Numbered from the stretch's first letter, positions 8,171 to 16,765 are shown. The stretch is DNA of 27,704 bases from Leptolyngbyaceae cyanobacterium SM1_3_5 (GCA_012031475.1 JAAUTJ010000004.1:1-27704), one strand, 5' to 3'. Notes: generated from the letters alone by a model not told the origin. Program-made: numbers and translations.

Positions 8171-8366
8171 GTGTCGTCATTCAAAGTTCGACTTGTTAAA
8201 CAGTTTGCGATCGCGCTACTAAATTTCATTGCAATTAGGCCGTTGATTTCTACTTCAAACGGGATGCTTTTACAAATGTAGCTTTAGAGCGCTGTCAGTT
8301 TTAATTTAGCTTCAGTTCAAAAGCCTGTTTTTCAACATTTCGATCGCCCTAACTTAGACGAAATCA

Positions 8367-9513
8367 ATGTACAACTCATCGCATAATTCATCAATTCCTT
8401 CACCCGATAGCGCTTACATTCGACCTGCTCGACGTGGAAAGCATAAAATTTTTATTGGAATGTCCCCTGGCGTCGGTAAAACTTTCAGAATGTTAGAGGA
8501 AGCACATGGTCTTCGGCGTGAAGGTGCTGACGTTGTAGTTGGTTTACTTGAAACTCACAATCGACAAGAAACGGCTCAAAAAGCGATCGGGCTAGAAATC
8601 ATTCCTCGTAAAGAGGTGATTTGCTCTGGTGTGAAACTCACTGAAATGGACACAGAGGCAATCCTGGCTCGTCAACCTCAAACTGCTTTGATTGATGAGC
8701 TTGCCCATACGAATGTTCCAGGCTCGGATCGAGAAAAGCGCTATCAGGATGTAGAGGTCGTTTTAGCAGCCGGAATTGATGTTTTTTCCACTGTCAATAT
8801 TCAACATTTAGAGAGCCTAAATGATTTAGTTGCTCGGATTACGGGCGTCGTTGTTCGCGAACGCATTCCCGATCGCCTGCTCGAAGAGGCAGATGAAGTC
8901 GTTGTCATTGATGTCACGCCGGAAACATTAGAGGAGCGCTTGAGAGACGGAAAGATTTATGCGCCTGAAAAGATTAATCAATCGCTTCAAAACTTTTTTC
9001 AGCGTCGCAACTTAAATTGCGCTGCGAGAATTAGCCCTGCGCGAAATTGCAGATAATATTGAAGAAGGTGCGATCGAACAAGCGAACAATTCAGACAAGA
9101 AAGCTCCTTATTGCAGCATTCATGAGCGAGTTTTAGTGTGTGTTTCAACCTATCCAAGCTCTCTCAATTTGATTCGGCGTGGCGCTCGACTGGCAGGCTA
9201 TATGCACGCACCCCTGTACGCTTTGTTTGTCGATGATCCAGACCGTTTTTTAACAAAAGCAGAAAGCCTGCACATTGAGACTTGCGAAAAATTATGTCAG
9301 GATCTTGGCGGCCAGTTTATTCGAGCCTCACATGCAAATAAAGCACAAGCGATCGCAGATGTGGCAAAAGATTATCGCACCACTCAAATTGTGATTGGAG
9401 AGAGCCGTCGATCGCGCTGGAAGGCTCTGCTCAAAGGATCGCTCACACAACAACTACTCAAATCTCTCGAAAATATCGACGTACATATCATTGCAACTGA
9501 AAAGCCGCAATAA
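8367..9513 (+). CDS. kdpD: Short KdpD (KdpD N-terminal + universal stress domain, no kinase), one frameshift
   Basis: Read through one extra base, this encodes about 381 residues. The N-terminal KdpD domain has a Walker A-like GMSPGVGKT (31-39) and Walker B-like TALIDELAHTN with Asp110-Glu111. The C-terminal part (from about 250) is a universal-stress-type domain with the GESRRSRWKALLKGS loop. The transmembrane, GAF and histidine-kinase regions of full KdpD (about 895 residues in E. coli) are absent, as in the short KdpD of Anabaena. It cannot phosphorylate a regulator by itself and probably acts as a sensor or adaptor. The A-run at 9014-9016 has one A too many: removing it joins the 8367-9056 frame to the frame ending at 9513. 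No kdpE follows. The next gene converges from the other strand. Confidence 0.9.
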
Positions 9514-9590
9514 CTGTAAAAGTGAACACAGCAAGCGATGGGGAACGGCTGAAAAGTTGTGTTTTGACAAGCAGCTTTTTCCAAAATGGA

Positions 9591-9640
9591 ACAGATAGCT
9601 GTTGTCTTTAAGCCAACCAAAATCGATCTTAGCTATCTGT
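9591..9640. terminator. Candidate bidirectional terminator or barrier hairpin between kdpD and the chaperone operon
   Basis: ACAGATAGCT (9591-9600) and AGCTATCTGT (9631-9640) are perfect 10-bp inverted repeats with a 30-base loop. The right arm overlaps the stop codon of the leftward zinc-ribbon/TPR gene. A second short hairpin, TTCCA-AAA-TGGAA (9579-9591), lies beside it. The position between converging genes suits a terminator, but the loop is long and no strong T-run follows on either strand. Confidence 0.4.
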
Positions 9641-10000
9641 CCATGCAGAGTACATCATCTGTTGTGCGGTTTGGGCGATGGGATGGTCTGCGTCGATCGC
9701 GATTGCAGATCGCCAAGCCGCCAGCGCTCGATCGAACTTGCCCTGCAATGCCCAAAGTTGTCCAGCAAAAGCATGGAAATCCGCGCTGCGACTATTTAGC
9801 GCGATTGCAAAATCAATCTGCTGCTGCGCTGCGAAAATCTGGCTGGATTTAAACGCGGCGATCGCTTGCTGATAGTGCCAAATCGATCGATCGTGAATCT
9901 CAATCAGTGGTGCGAGATCAGCACCACATCTTCGACAAGATGACGTAGCAGAAGTTCGATAGTCGGCACGGCAAACCGGACATTTGATCAACTCAGGCAT
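9629..10000 (-). CDS. Zinc-ribbon and TPR-like small protein, last gene of the chaperone operon
   Basis: The 123-residue product starts with a two-knuckle zinc ribbon, C7-P-V-C10 and C22-R-R-C25-G, followed by helical repeats of TPR type (about 38-115: HYQQAIAAFKSSQIFAAQQQ, then ALNSRSADFHAFAGQLWALQ and a third repeat). It has no signal peptide and is probably cytoplasmic. Its ATG begins five bases after the stop codon of the Hsp70 gene, so it is almost certainly co-transcribed. By analogy with other TPR cochaperones it may dock the Hsp70 to a client or partner. The exact function is unknown. The frame is intact. Confidence 0.75.
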   Translation of the reverse strand: MPELIKCPVCRADYRTSATSSCRRCGADLAPLIEIHDRSIWHYQQAIAAFKSSQIFAAQQQIDFAIALNSRSADFHAFAGQLWALQGKFDRALAAWRSAIAIDADHPIAQTAQQMMYSAWTDS

Positions 10001-10005
10001 AGTAC

Positions 10006-11745
10006 TTAAGCATAGTAGAGAAAATCTTCTAGCTCAGATTGTAAAACTTCTAGATCGATGCTTTCATCGCTGGGAGCCGCTGCAATTTGATCGAGCAATG
10101 ACTGCAATTCTTCAGCGCTTTCTCCCTCTAGTGTTTCCAGCTTTGCGGTTGCCTGTTCGATCAGTTGGATCAGTTCAGGGCTGAAATCAATGGTGGTGGT
10201 TTCAGCAGACACTTCGATCGTTTCGTCGAGTTCAAAAAGCTGGTTCAGGTTGGCTTGAGCTTGGCGCAATTCATGAGCCGACAATCGATCGATCCGATTG
10301 TCATTGACAATTAAACTTTGTTTTTGTCCCTGTCCCTTTTCAGTGGCCGTAACGGTGAGAATGCCGTTGAGGTCAAAATCAAAATGAACTTCAATTTGCA
10401 GTGTTCCTGCTGGCTTAGGCGGTAGATTTTCGACATGGAATGATCCCAGTGGAACGTTCTCCTGCGCGATCGCATTTTCACCTTGAAACACTTCAACCTC
10501 GACCGTATCTTGATTGTCCGCGAATGTCGAGTAGACTTCGGAGCGCGAAGCAGGAATCACGCTATTTCGCGGCACGATCACGCTAAACAGTCCGGGCATC
10601 ACTCCCATCGGTGTGTCCATTGCGACTGCAATGCCCAAGGAGTGAGGAATCACATCCACGAGAATCGCATCGATCGCGGCTCCCGTTAAAACTCCGGCCT
10701 GAAGTGATGCTCCCAATGCCACACACAAATCGGGTTCGATGCCGTCTGTAGGGGCTTGTCCTAAATGCGATTCAATTAACTGCTGAATCAAGGGAATGCG
10801 GGTTGAACCGCCGACTAAAATGACGCGATCGAGATCTTCTGCGGACAGTTCGGCATCGCTCAAAGCGCGATCGATCGCCGCCAATGTTTCGTCTAGCAAA
10901 GGTTGAATCAGAGATTCAAAATCAGTCCGCGCCAGTTCAAAATCGAGATGAAGTGCCGTTTTTCCTTTTGTGGCTAAAAAGGCTTCTCGCACAGTGGTAA
11001 AGCTGTGGGTGCTGAGTTCAATTTTGGCTTGCTCTGCCGCACTTAAAAGCCGAGCATTGATCACCGGATCATCGGGCAAATCAATTTTATGTTCCTGCTG
11101 AAAACGGCGCTTGAGGTGAAGCTGCAACGCTCGATCGAAGTCATCTCCGCCCAATCGATTGTTGCCATGACTGGCTAGAACTTCAGTCACTTCTCCAGTG
11201 ATTTCAACCACTGAAACATCAAAGGTACCGCCGCCCAAATCATAAACAAGAACGCGCTCTGTGTCTTCAGAACGCAAATCGTAAGCGAGTGCCGCTGCTG
11301 TGGGTTCATTGATAATTTGCAGCACTTCTAGTCCGGCAATTTCTCCTGCCGTTTTCGTCGCTTGGCGTTGGGCATCTGTGAAGTAGGCGGGAACGGTGAT
11401 TACCGCTTGCGTCACAGGCTCATTCAAAGCATTTTCAGCCCGCTGCTTCAGCGATCGCAAAATAATCGCAGAAATCTCGTGCGGCAGGTAAGTTCGATCG
11501 CCCAATGTAGTTTTGTGATCGGTTCCCATCCAGCGCTTGATTGACTTGATCGTCCGCTCTGGTGCGGCGGCATACTGTCGCAATGCATCTCGACCAACCA
11601 GAAGTTTTCCAGCCTCGCTGAGTCCGACACAAGAAGGCAAAATTAGGTCGCCGTTTTCACCCGGTAAGACTCGTGCTTTGCCATTTTCGACGATCGCAAC
11701 TTCAGAATTGGTAGTTCCTAAATCAATTCCAATTGCTCTGCTCAT
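10006..11745 (-). CDS. Hsp70-family chaperone, HscC-like, with shortened C-terminus
   Basis: The 579-residue protein has a complete Hsp70 ATPase domain: phosphate loop 1 IGIDLGTTNS (5-14), Lys70 in SIKRWMG, INEPTAAALAY (145-155), phosphate loop 2 VYDLGGGTFDVSVVEI (167-182) and adenosine motif VILVGGSTRIP (308-318). A linker-like stretch AILVDVIPHSLG (360-371) leads to a beta substrate-binding domain (to about 480) and a short helical lid (485-579). The usual GDTHLGG loop reads GNNRLGG (194-200), as in HscC-type Hsp70s, so the Thr equivalent to E. coli Thr199 is missing. The acidic tail of housekeeping DnaK (about 638 residues) is absent and the protein ends FLYYA. I chose the ATG at 11745 (MSRAIGIDLG). 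The upstream extension is Lys-rich and foreign. This is a specialised rather than the housekeeping DnaK. Confidence 0.93.
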   Translation of the reverse strand: MSRAIGIDLGTTNSEVAIVENGKARVLPGENGDLILPSCVGLSEAGKLLVGRDALRQYAAAPERTIKSIKRWMGTDHKTTLGDRTYLPHEISAIILRSLKQRAENALNEPVTQAVITVPAYFTDAQRQATKTAGEIAGLEVLQIINEPTAAALAYDLRSEDTERVLVYDLGGGTFDVSVVEITGEVTEVLASHGNNRLGGDDFDRALQLHLKRRFQQEHKIDLPDDPVINARLLSAAEQAKIELSTHSFTTVREAFLATKGKTALHLDFELARTDFESLIQPLLDETLAAIDRALSDAELSAEDLDRVILVGGSTRIPLIQQLIESHLGQAPTDGIEPDLCVALGASLQAGVLTGAAIDAILVDVIPHSLGIAVAMDTPMGVMPGLFSVIVPRNSVIPASRSEVYSTFADNQDTVEVEVFQGENAIAQENVPLGSFHVENLPPKPAGTLQIEVHFDFDLNGILTVTATEKGQGQKQSLIVNDNRIDRLSAHELRQAQANLNQLFELDETIEVSAETTTIDFSPELIQLIEQATAKLETLEGESAEELQSLLDQIAAAPSDESIDLEVLQSELEDFLYYA

Positions 11746-11791
11746 AAACTCAACTGCCTCAGCTTTCTTTTGTTTTACCGTCTTTTTGTTT

Positions 11792-12504
11792 TTATCGCGT
11801 TTTATCGGTTGAAACAATCACTTGTGCTTCTCGTAACACGCGATCGCGATATCGGTAGCCGCGCACAACTTCTTGGATCACAGTATTCGGTGGAGCATCG
11901 CTGGTTTGCTGACCCAAAGCATACATACATTCTGGATCAAATTTCTGTTCAAGGACTGAAATCGGCACAATTTGATGCTGTTTTAGCAGATCCAAAAAAT
12001 TGCGGCGGATCAGTTCAATTCCTTGTCGATCGCTATTTAGCATATCGAGCAGTTCAGAGTTTTCCGCTTGAGGTGATAGCTTCCGGCTAAGAGAAGCTAA
12101 GCTTTGTGCAGCTTTTCTCGAAATGATTGAACCTGGGATTCAGGTAGAGCTTGGGTTTGCCAATAATCGCAGGCGCGATCGAGCGAATCTACAAGACTAA
12201 GTAGCTCTTTGAATAATTGCTCTTGCTCAACGCTAAACGTTTTGGGAATTGCCTCTAAATGCTGCTGTAGCTGCTGATTTTGCGATCGTGCGGCTGCTAA
12301 TTCCTGCTCCAGTTGATTTTGCGCGGCTTGTAATAGTTTGCCTTGCTGCTTCATTTCTTGCCGCAGGGCAATCCATTCGCTGACAAACTGGTATGGGTCA
12401 AACGATCGCGGCTGTTCTGGCGGATTGGCTAGATAGTCTTTGGGGTCTGGAGTTGTTTGCAGAAACGCTAGAAATTGATCAAATAAAACTTGTCGATCGA
12501 GCAT
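11792..12504 (-). CDS. grpE: GrpE-type nucleotide exchange factor, one frameshift
   Basis: Two frames (12504-12097 and 12043-11792, joined by open sequence) make one GrpE of about 237 residues. The first part has a long coiled helix (about 45-95, many Gln and Leu) and the start of the helical bundle (LFKELLSLVDSLDRACDYW). The second completes the bundle and the beta domain ending VIQEVVRGYRYRDRVLREAQ and VIVS, the usual GrpE finish. One base is missing in the T-run at 12103-12105 (an A on the coding strand): restoring it gives REKLHKSLASLSRKLSPQ without a stop. GrpE releases ADP from Hsp70. Its position directly before the HscC-like Hsp70 (46 bp) suggests a dedicated exchange factor. It starts 16 bp after the J-like gene. 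Whether another grpE exists in the genome cannot be seen. Confidence 0.85.
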
Positions 12505-12520
12505 AACTTCATCCCTAATG

Positions 12521-12817
12521 TCAGAATGTTTCGCGAATCAAATCTTCTAGCGTCAGGTCAAGCTGAGCGATCGCATTTAACTTCAACGTTTGGATTAATT
12601 CAGGTGCAATTGCAGCTTCGATCGGACGCATTTTCAGAAAATCGCCATCGCGATCTGCTTCGCCTTTGCGAATTGATTCGTAAGCGGCACGGACGGCTTT
12701 GAATTCTTCAGGATGACTGTGGGCGGGAAATTCTTTGAGCTTGGCGTGATAGGCGGCTTTGACTTGTGCTGGGGTAGCATCTGGCGCAATGCCAAGTCGA
12801 TCGTGAGGAGTCATCAT
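12521..12817 (-). CDS. J-domain-like protein lacking the HPD motif
   Basis: The 98-residue product opens MMTPHDRLGIAPDATPAQVK, the typical entry to a J domain (DRLG, then helix II AAYHAKLKEF). It closes the fold with EFKAVRAAYESIRKGE, equivalent to helix III. The loop between them is short, PAHSHP, and the His-Pro-Asp triad that stimulates Hsp70 ATPase is not there. HPE occurs instead, at a shifted position. A C-terminal tail of about 45 residues ends LDLTLEDLIRETF. I chose the start at 12817, one base after the TAA of the upstream TPR gene (TAA-A-ATG-ATG), which predicts coupled translation. It probably interacts with the HscC-like Hsp70 of the operon, either as a modified J partner or as a J-like regulator. 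A longer frame to 12901 only reads back into the TPR gene in the wrong frame. Confidence 0.75.
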   Translation of the reverse strand: MMTPHDRLGIAPDATPAQVKAAYHAKLKEFPAHSHPEEFKAVRAAYESIRKGEADRDGDFLKMRPIEAAIAPELIQTLKLNAIAQLDLTLEDLIRETF

Positions 12818-12818
12818 T

Positions 12819-15267
12819 TTAGAGGCTGCGAAAATCGCGCTTACGTTTTTTGGGATTGCCAAATATGGGAATTTCTTCGTCGTCTGGAAATGAAAACTCA
12901 TTGAGCATCCGGCGCTTGAGTTCAGGCATCATGCGATCGAGTTCAGAGGCTGGAATTTTCTGCCCAAAATCTGCCGGATCATCGCTTCTAGCATATCGGC
13001 TTCGTCTAGCTCATCTGAATCATCCAATGATGCAAAGCTAGATAACGTTGATTGAGTTTGCTTAAGTTCAATGAAAGCTTCCTCTTCTCGAAAAGCCTGG
13101 AGTGCTTTTGCATCTTGCAGCCGCCGCGCTAACTCAAATCCTTGCTGTTTATAGTCTTCATATTCGGGTCTTTGAAACGGATAGGTTGTGGCTTTTGCGA
13201 GCAGCAAGAGTGGGTTTTGCGCTTCTTTTTCCAGGGCTTGATTCATTGCAGGAATCAGAGTTCTAATCCAGCCAAATCGTCTAACTTGAAGCTGAAGCTG
13301 CGCCAAAGCGGTGTTGGGTTGAGGTGTGGTGTCGAGATACGATCGCAAAGTGCTGTCAAATTTTTGCCCGGTTGTTCCACGCACTGCTAACACAATGAGA
13401 TGAGCGATCTTTGCATCAGCCGATTCAGTTCCAAGCTTTGCTAGCTGCTCGGTGTATCGATTGATCAAGGCGGCAATGCCTTTTTCTCGACGTGCGAATA
13501 AATGCATTGAAAGCGCGATCGCTTGCAAAGTTGAATGCCGATCGGCAGAAGTTTCAGCTAACAGGCTGTCCCATAATTCTTGTGCTTCGGCTTGATTCAA
13601 CAGCACTCGTCCGCCTGAGTTCGGCTCACCTGACACCGCATCAATGAAAATTTGACAGGCTGTGAGCGGTGGATCAACCTCGTCCTGCGATTCAATTAAT
13701 CGCTTGAATAAAATATATTGCTGGGTAAACAATGCCTCCAGCCATGCTGGAAATTCAATTTCTGATTCAGGATTCAAATCCCCAAAAGATTTTCCAAACT
13801 TTTGCCGTGCGGCAAGTTTCGCTTGCGGATCGCGAATCGCATCGTAACATTCTAGCAGCGCAAAATATGCCTGCTCAAAACGACTGCCTCGATCGATCGC
13901 TTGGGTCAGAAGTTGAATTGCTTCAGCGTATTTTTGCTCGCTAAACGCAACGATTCCTCGACGGGCAGCGACTTCTGCTGAAGTTGGATCAATGCGCTCA
14001 GCCCGCTCCAATTCTCCGATCGCGGCTCGATGTCGTCCGAGTCCAAGCCATGCATCGGCAAGCTGACAGTGCAGCGTGGCTAACGCGATCGTAGCTCGAT
14101 TTCCACGCCAATTTTCGGGATGCTGTTTGCTATCTTGCTCCACCCAGCGAATTAGCTGCGTGATCAACCGCTGCAACTCTTGATCGGAATCATTCATTGC
14201 CAGCACCGCAATGAGATTCACAGCAAGCTGAGGATTAAACGGAGAATTTGCTAAAAGCGGCTTCCAAAATAACTCTGCACACTGCGGCTCTCCACCCACT
14301 AAAGCTTGCTGCCCCGCTAAAGTTAGAAGCTGCGATCGCATCTGATTGAGTTCGGGCAAACGACTCGACTGCAAGTTTGAGTTGAGCAGCACATGAGCGG
14401 CATTGTGATAGTCTTCTGCTTCAATCAGTTGAACCAGTGAAAGGATTGGAATTGCCTGCCTCAAATTCGGTTCAACGCTTCGTAAATCTGCGGGCGTTAA
14501 TGGCGGATCGCCTGTTTTCGCCCGTTGAATTAAAGCGAGTCGTTTCAAAATTGGCGGCTTCAATTCTTGCGGAGGCATAAGCGAAAATCCAAACATGGGC
14601 GATCGCTGCAATCCCAAAGTTTGTTGGTTGCCTCCCAATTTTCCATCTGCTGCTGAGCATAAACTATCCACACATTTGGAACATCACCAGGAGTGAGCGA
14701 TCGCTTAATTTTGCGAAACGATTCGAGTGCCGATTGAGGCTGCTCTTTGAGTGCCAAAATTCCACGCACCCAATGTAGCTGAGCCGCATTAAATTGTTTT
14801 GCCTGCTGCGTGATTAAGCGATCGACAATTTCCGTTTCGCCTTTGATCAAGAGCAGTTTGAGATAGCAAATCGCGTATTCTTTGGGAAGCTGTTTTTGCT
14901 CAAAAGCAGACTGAATGAATTTCAATGCTTCATCAATACGGTTCTGAACAACGAGACATCGACTGATCCAATAATGCGCTTCACCCGCCAATCCCAACTC
15001 TAGCGATCGATGAAACGAGCGATCGGCCTGCTTAAAGTCTTGTTTTTGAAGCTCCTGCTGTCCTCTGAGCAACCAGATTTGAGCTTCAGGCGGCGACATC
15101 TCAAATTCAGGATTTGTTTTGCGAATCTTTGCAATCTCTTCAAGCACCTGCCGATATTTCTGCTGATCAATCAAGCGCTGCAACGACGACTGAGCCGAAT
15201 CGGTCGCGATCGCTGATGTCGATTTGCCAGACTGAGAACGCTTAGAGAAACGCTGACGTTGAGACAC
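12819..15267 (-). CDS. Large TPR-repeat protein, first gene of the chaperone operon, two frameshifts
   Basis: Three frames join into one protein of about 816 residues. The GTG start at 15267 has AGGAGA (15279-15274) six bases upstream. An N-terminal Ser/Lys-rich stretch is followed by many helical repeats of TPR type (for example RGQQELQKQDFKQADRSFHR and GIVAFSEQKYAEAIQLLTQA). A base is missing at the A-run 14610-14611, which breaks the protein after residue 217. A second is missing in the C-run 12963-12965. Correcting the latter replaces a false end (stop at 12929) by a tail GQKIPASELDRMMPELKRRM continuing to NPKKRKRDFRSL and a TAA at 12821-12819. That TAA lies one base from the J-like gene, which supports the correction. 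No signal peptide is seen, so it is probably a cytoplasmic scaffold. Its partners are unknown, but operon context points to the Hsp70. Confidence 0.85.
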
Positions 15268-15601
15268 AATCAGTCTCCTGAAATTACGCTAGCCTCCATT
15301 TTGACATACTCCCCAACTTCGATCGCAGCACAAAAACATTACAACTTAAAAACGCTCATGAGCGGCAAAAGTATGGAAATCTAAAACTTCACATTGACAG
15401 AAAAAGAAAAACGTAGTATCGCTTGTTATTTTGACCACTTACCCAAAATAATTTACGCCGACACCTGGCACCTGACACCCGCTATATTAGTTTGCTAACA
15501 CTATGTTAGATGTCTTAATTTTGTCTCCAGTCACGGATGAAGGCTAATTCTCCAATTGTTGAAGGCTCCTGCGGTATTTCACTTCCTGCAAGAATTAATT
15601 G
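15268..15601. promoter_or_regulatory. Divergent control region between the chaperone operon and the polysaccharide cluster
   Basis: This 334-bp region contains no credible gene and must drive both directions. Visible elements are the TPR-gene Shine-Dalgarno (15274-15279, minus strand), a perfect 12-bp palindrome CGCTCATGAGCG (15353-15364), a heptamer run GACACCT-GGCACCT-GACACCC (15460-15480) and an inverted repeat CTAACA-CTA-TGTTAG (15495-15509). The last lies 93 bp before the rightward start and is a candidate operator. No -10/-35 pair could be assigned with confidence. Confidence 0.5.
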
Positions 15602-16765
15602 ATGTCAAACCCAGCACAACCTTTCTCTCGCCTCTGGCTCAATCACATGACTAACGCAATTAATCCAACTTTAGTTAGTGAAAATTTTCCTGATCGAGCA
15701 GCAGACTCCGACAATGGTGCGGCGATCGCCTCCTTCAACTCGCTCTATCAAGAATTTGTGGGCGTCCCGATCGAAGCTCGTGAGCGTCGCCGGACGATCT
15801 ACTATTCGCCTGCATTCCTGAAAATAGCGCTAGCTGGAACGAGTGCATTAGTAACCGCGCTTGTTGTCGCCCGGTCGCTGACGCAAGACGCCCCAGCGCC
15901 ACCCGCCTATCTCTATCGCGAGCCTGCTAGCTTAGAGCAAAATTCCAGCAGCATACCAGCTATTCCAACAGTAGTGGCTCAGCTTGCTCTGTCAAAGCCG
16001 GAATCGCCAACTGTCCCGCTCCGTCCAGTTCAGCCGACCCGCACCTTTTCCACGACAGGCGGCGAGTCGCAACTGCCTCAGCTTGCTCCAGCCGAATCGC
16101 TAGTTTCAACCTCGCTGCGCCGCTCAAAAAGTACTGATTTGGCACTTGCTGCGCCCAATTCCTCAGGGTTGAGTGCGCCTACAAATGCTGCGCCTCCGCT
16201 TGCCTCCACGCCAAATCAAAGTTCCCAACCCGCTGACGGGCTGCTTCCAGAATTGGTCGTGCCTACACCGCCTCTTGCACAAGCCAACAGTGCGCCTTTA
16301 GGACCTCAGCCGATCGTTCCGCCTATTTCAGTTGCATCGTCGATCGCTCCTCCCTCTGTCATCGTCGATCGCTATTCCGCTGCCGCTAGTGTCGCGACTG
16401 AAACTGCTCCCGCTCAGCCCAGTCCGAGTTCAAGCTCTACCGAGTCAGCCAGCAGCACAACGGATCAGAGCCTTCATGATTTCCTCGCTTCTAAGCAGAG
16501 CATGAGCGATCGAATCCTGCCGCTGAGCGATCGCGCTGCGCTTGAGGCGATTCGGGTGGACAGGATTGGTGCTTTTTGGGTCGTTCGCCTGCCCCTATCG
16601 GTCTACCAAAATATCTGGTTCAGCCTGCAAGCCGAGAGCAAAGCCTCCTTACTAATGCCAACTCAGGGATTCGTCGATCGTCAGCTACAAATCATTGTCT
16701 TGCCCACAATACTTCCAAGCATTTCAGCTTCGGTTTTCACTGAGAATTTTGTAAATTTTTCATGA
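15602..16765 (+). CDS. Pro/Ser-rich single-span membrane protein of unknown function
   Basis: I do not recognise this 387-residue protein. It has a cytoplasmic N-terminal part (about 1-70) with a short conserved-looking segment FNSLYQEFVGVPIEARERRR, one membrane helix (about 76-94, LKIALAGTSALVTALVVARS) and a long linker (about 100-280) made mostly of Ala, Pro, Ser, Thr and Gln. A small C-terminal domain (about 295-387) contains IRVDRIGAFWVVRLPLSVYQ. The linker is the kind that spans the periplasm or cell wall. Being first in the rightward cluster, directly before the initiating sugar transferase, it may assist polysaccharide assembly or anchoring. I start it at ATG 15602. A TTG one codon upstream is also open. 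The frame is intact. Confidence 0.7.
   Translation: MSNPAQPFSRLWLNHMTNAINPTLVSENFPDRAADSDNGAAIASFNSLYQEFVGVPIEARERRRTIYYSPAFLKIALAGTSALVTALVVARSLTQDAPAPPAYLYREPASLEQNSSSIPAIPTVVAQLALSKPESPTVPLRPVQPTRTFSTTGGESQLPQLAPAESLVSTSLRRSKSTDLALAAPNSSGLSAPTNAAPPLASTPNQSSQPADGLLPELVVPTPPLAQANSAPLGPQPIVPPISVASSIAPPSVIVDRYSAAASVATETAPAQPSPSSSSTESASSTTDQSLHDFLASKQSMSDRILPLSDRAALEAIRVDRIGAFWVVRLPLSVYQNIWFSLQAESKASLLMPTQGFVDRQLQIIVLPTILPSISASVFTENFVNFS

Noticed and set aside
8367..9513. kdpD as a pseudogene remnant of a full-length sensor kinase
   Set aside because: The short form without kinase domain is the usual one beside cyanobacterial kdp genes. Only the single-base shift is abnormal.
11746..11817. A 24-residue N-terminal extension of the Hsp70
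   Set aside because: It is a Lys-rich translation of the grpE-Hsp70 gap. Hsp70 proteins normally begin a few residues before IGIDLGTT.
9629..15267. The Hsp70/TPR operon as an antiphage defence island
   Set aside because: No nuclease, toxin, NTPase sensor, integrase or phage-like gene is present; all members are chaperone or TPR proteins.
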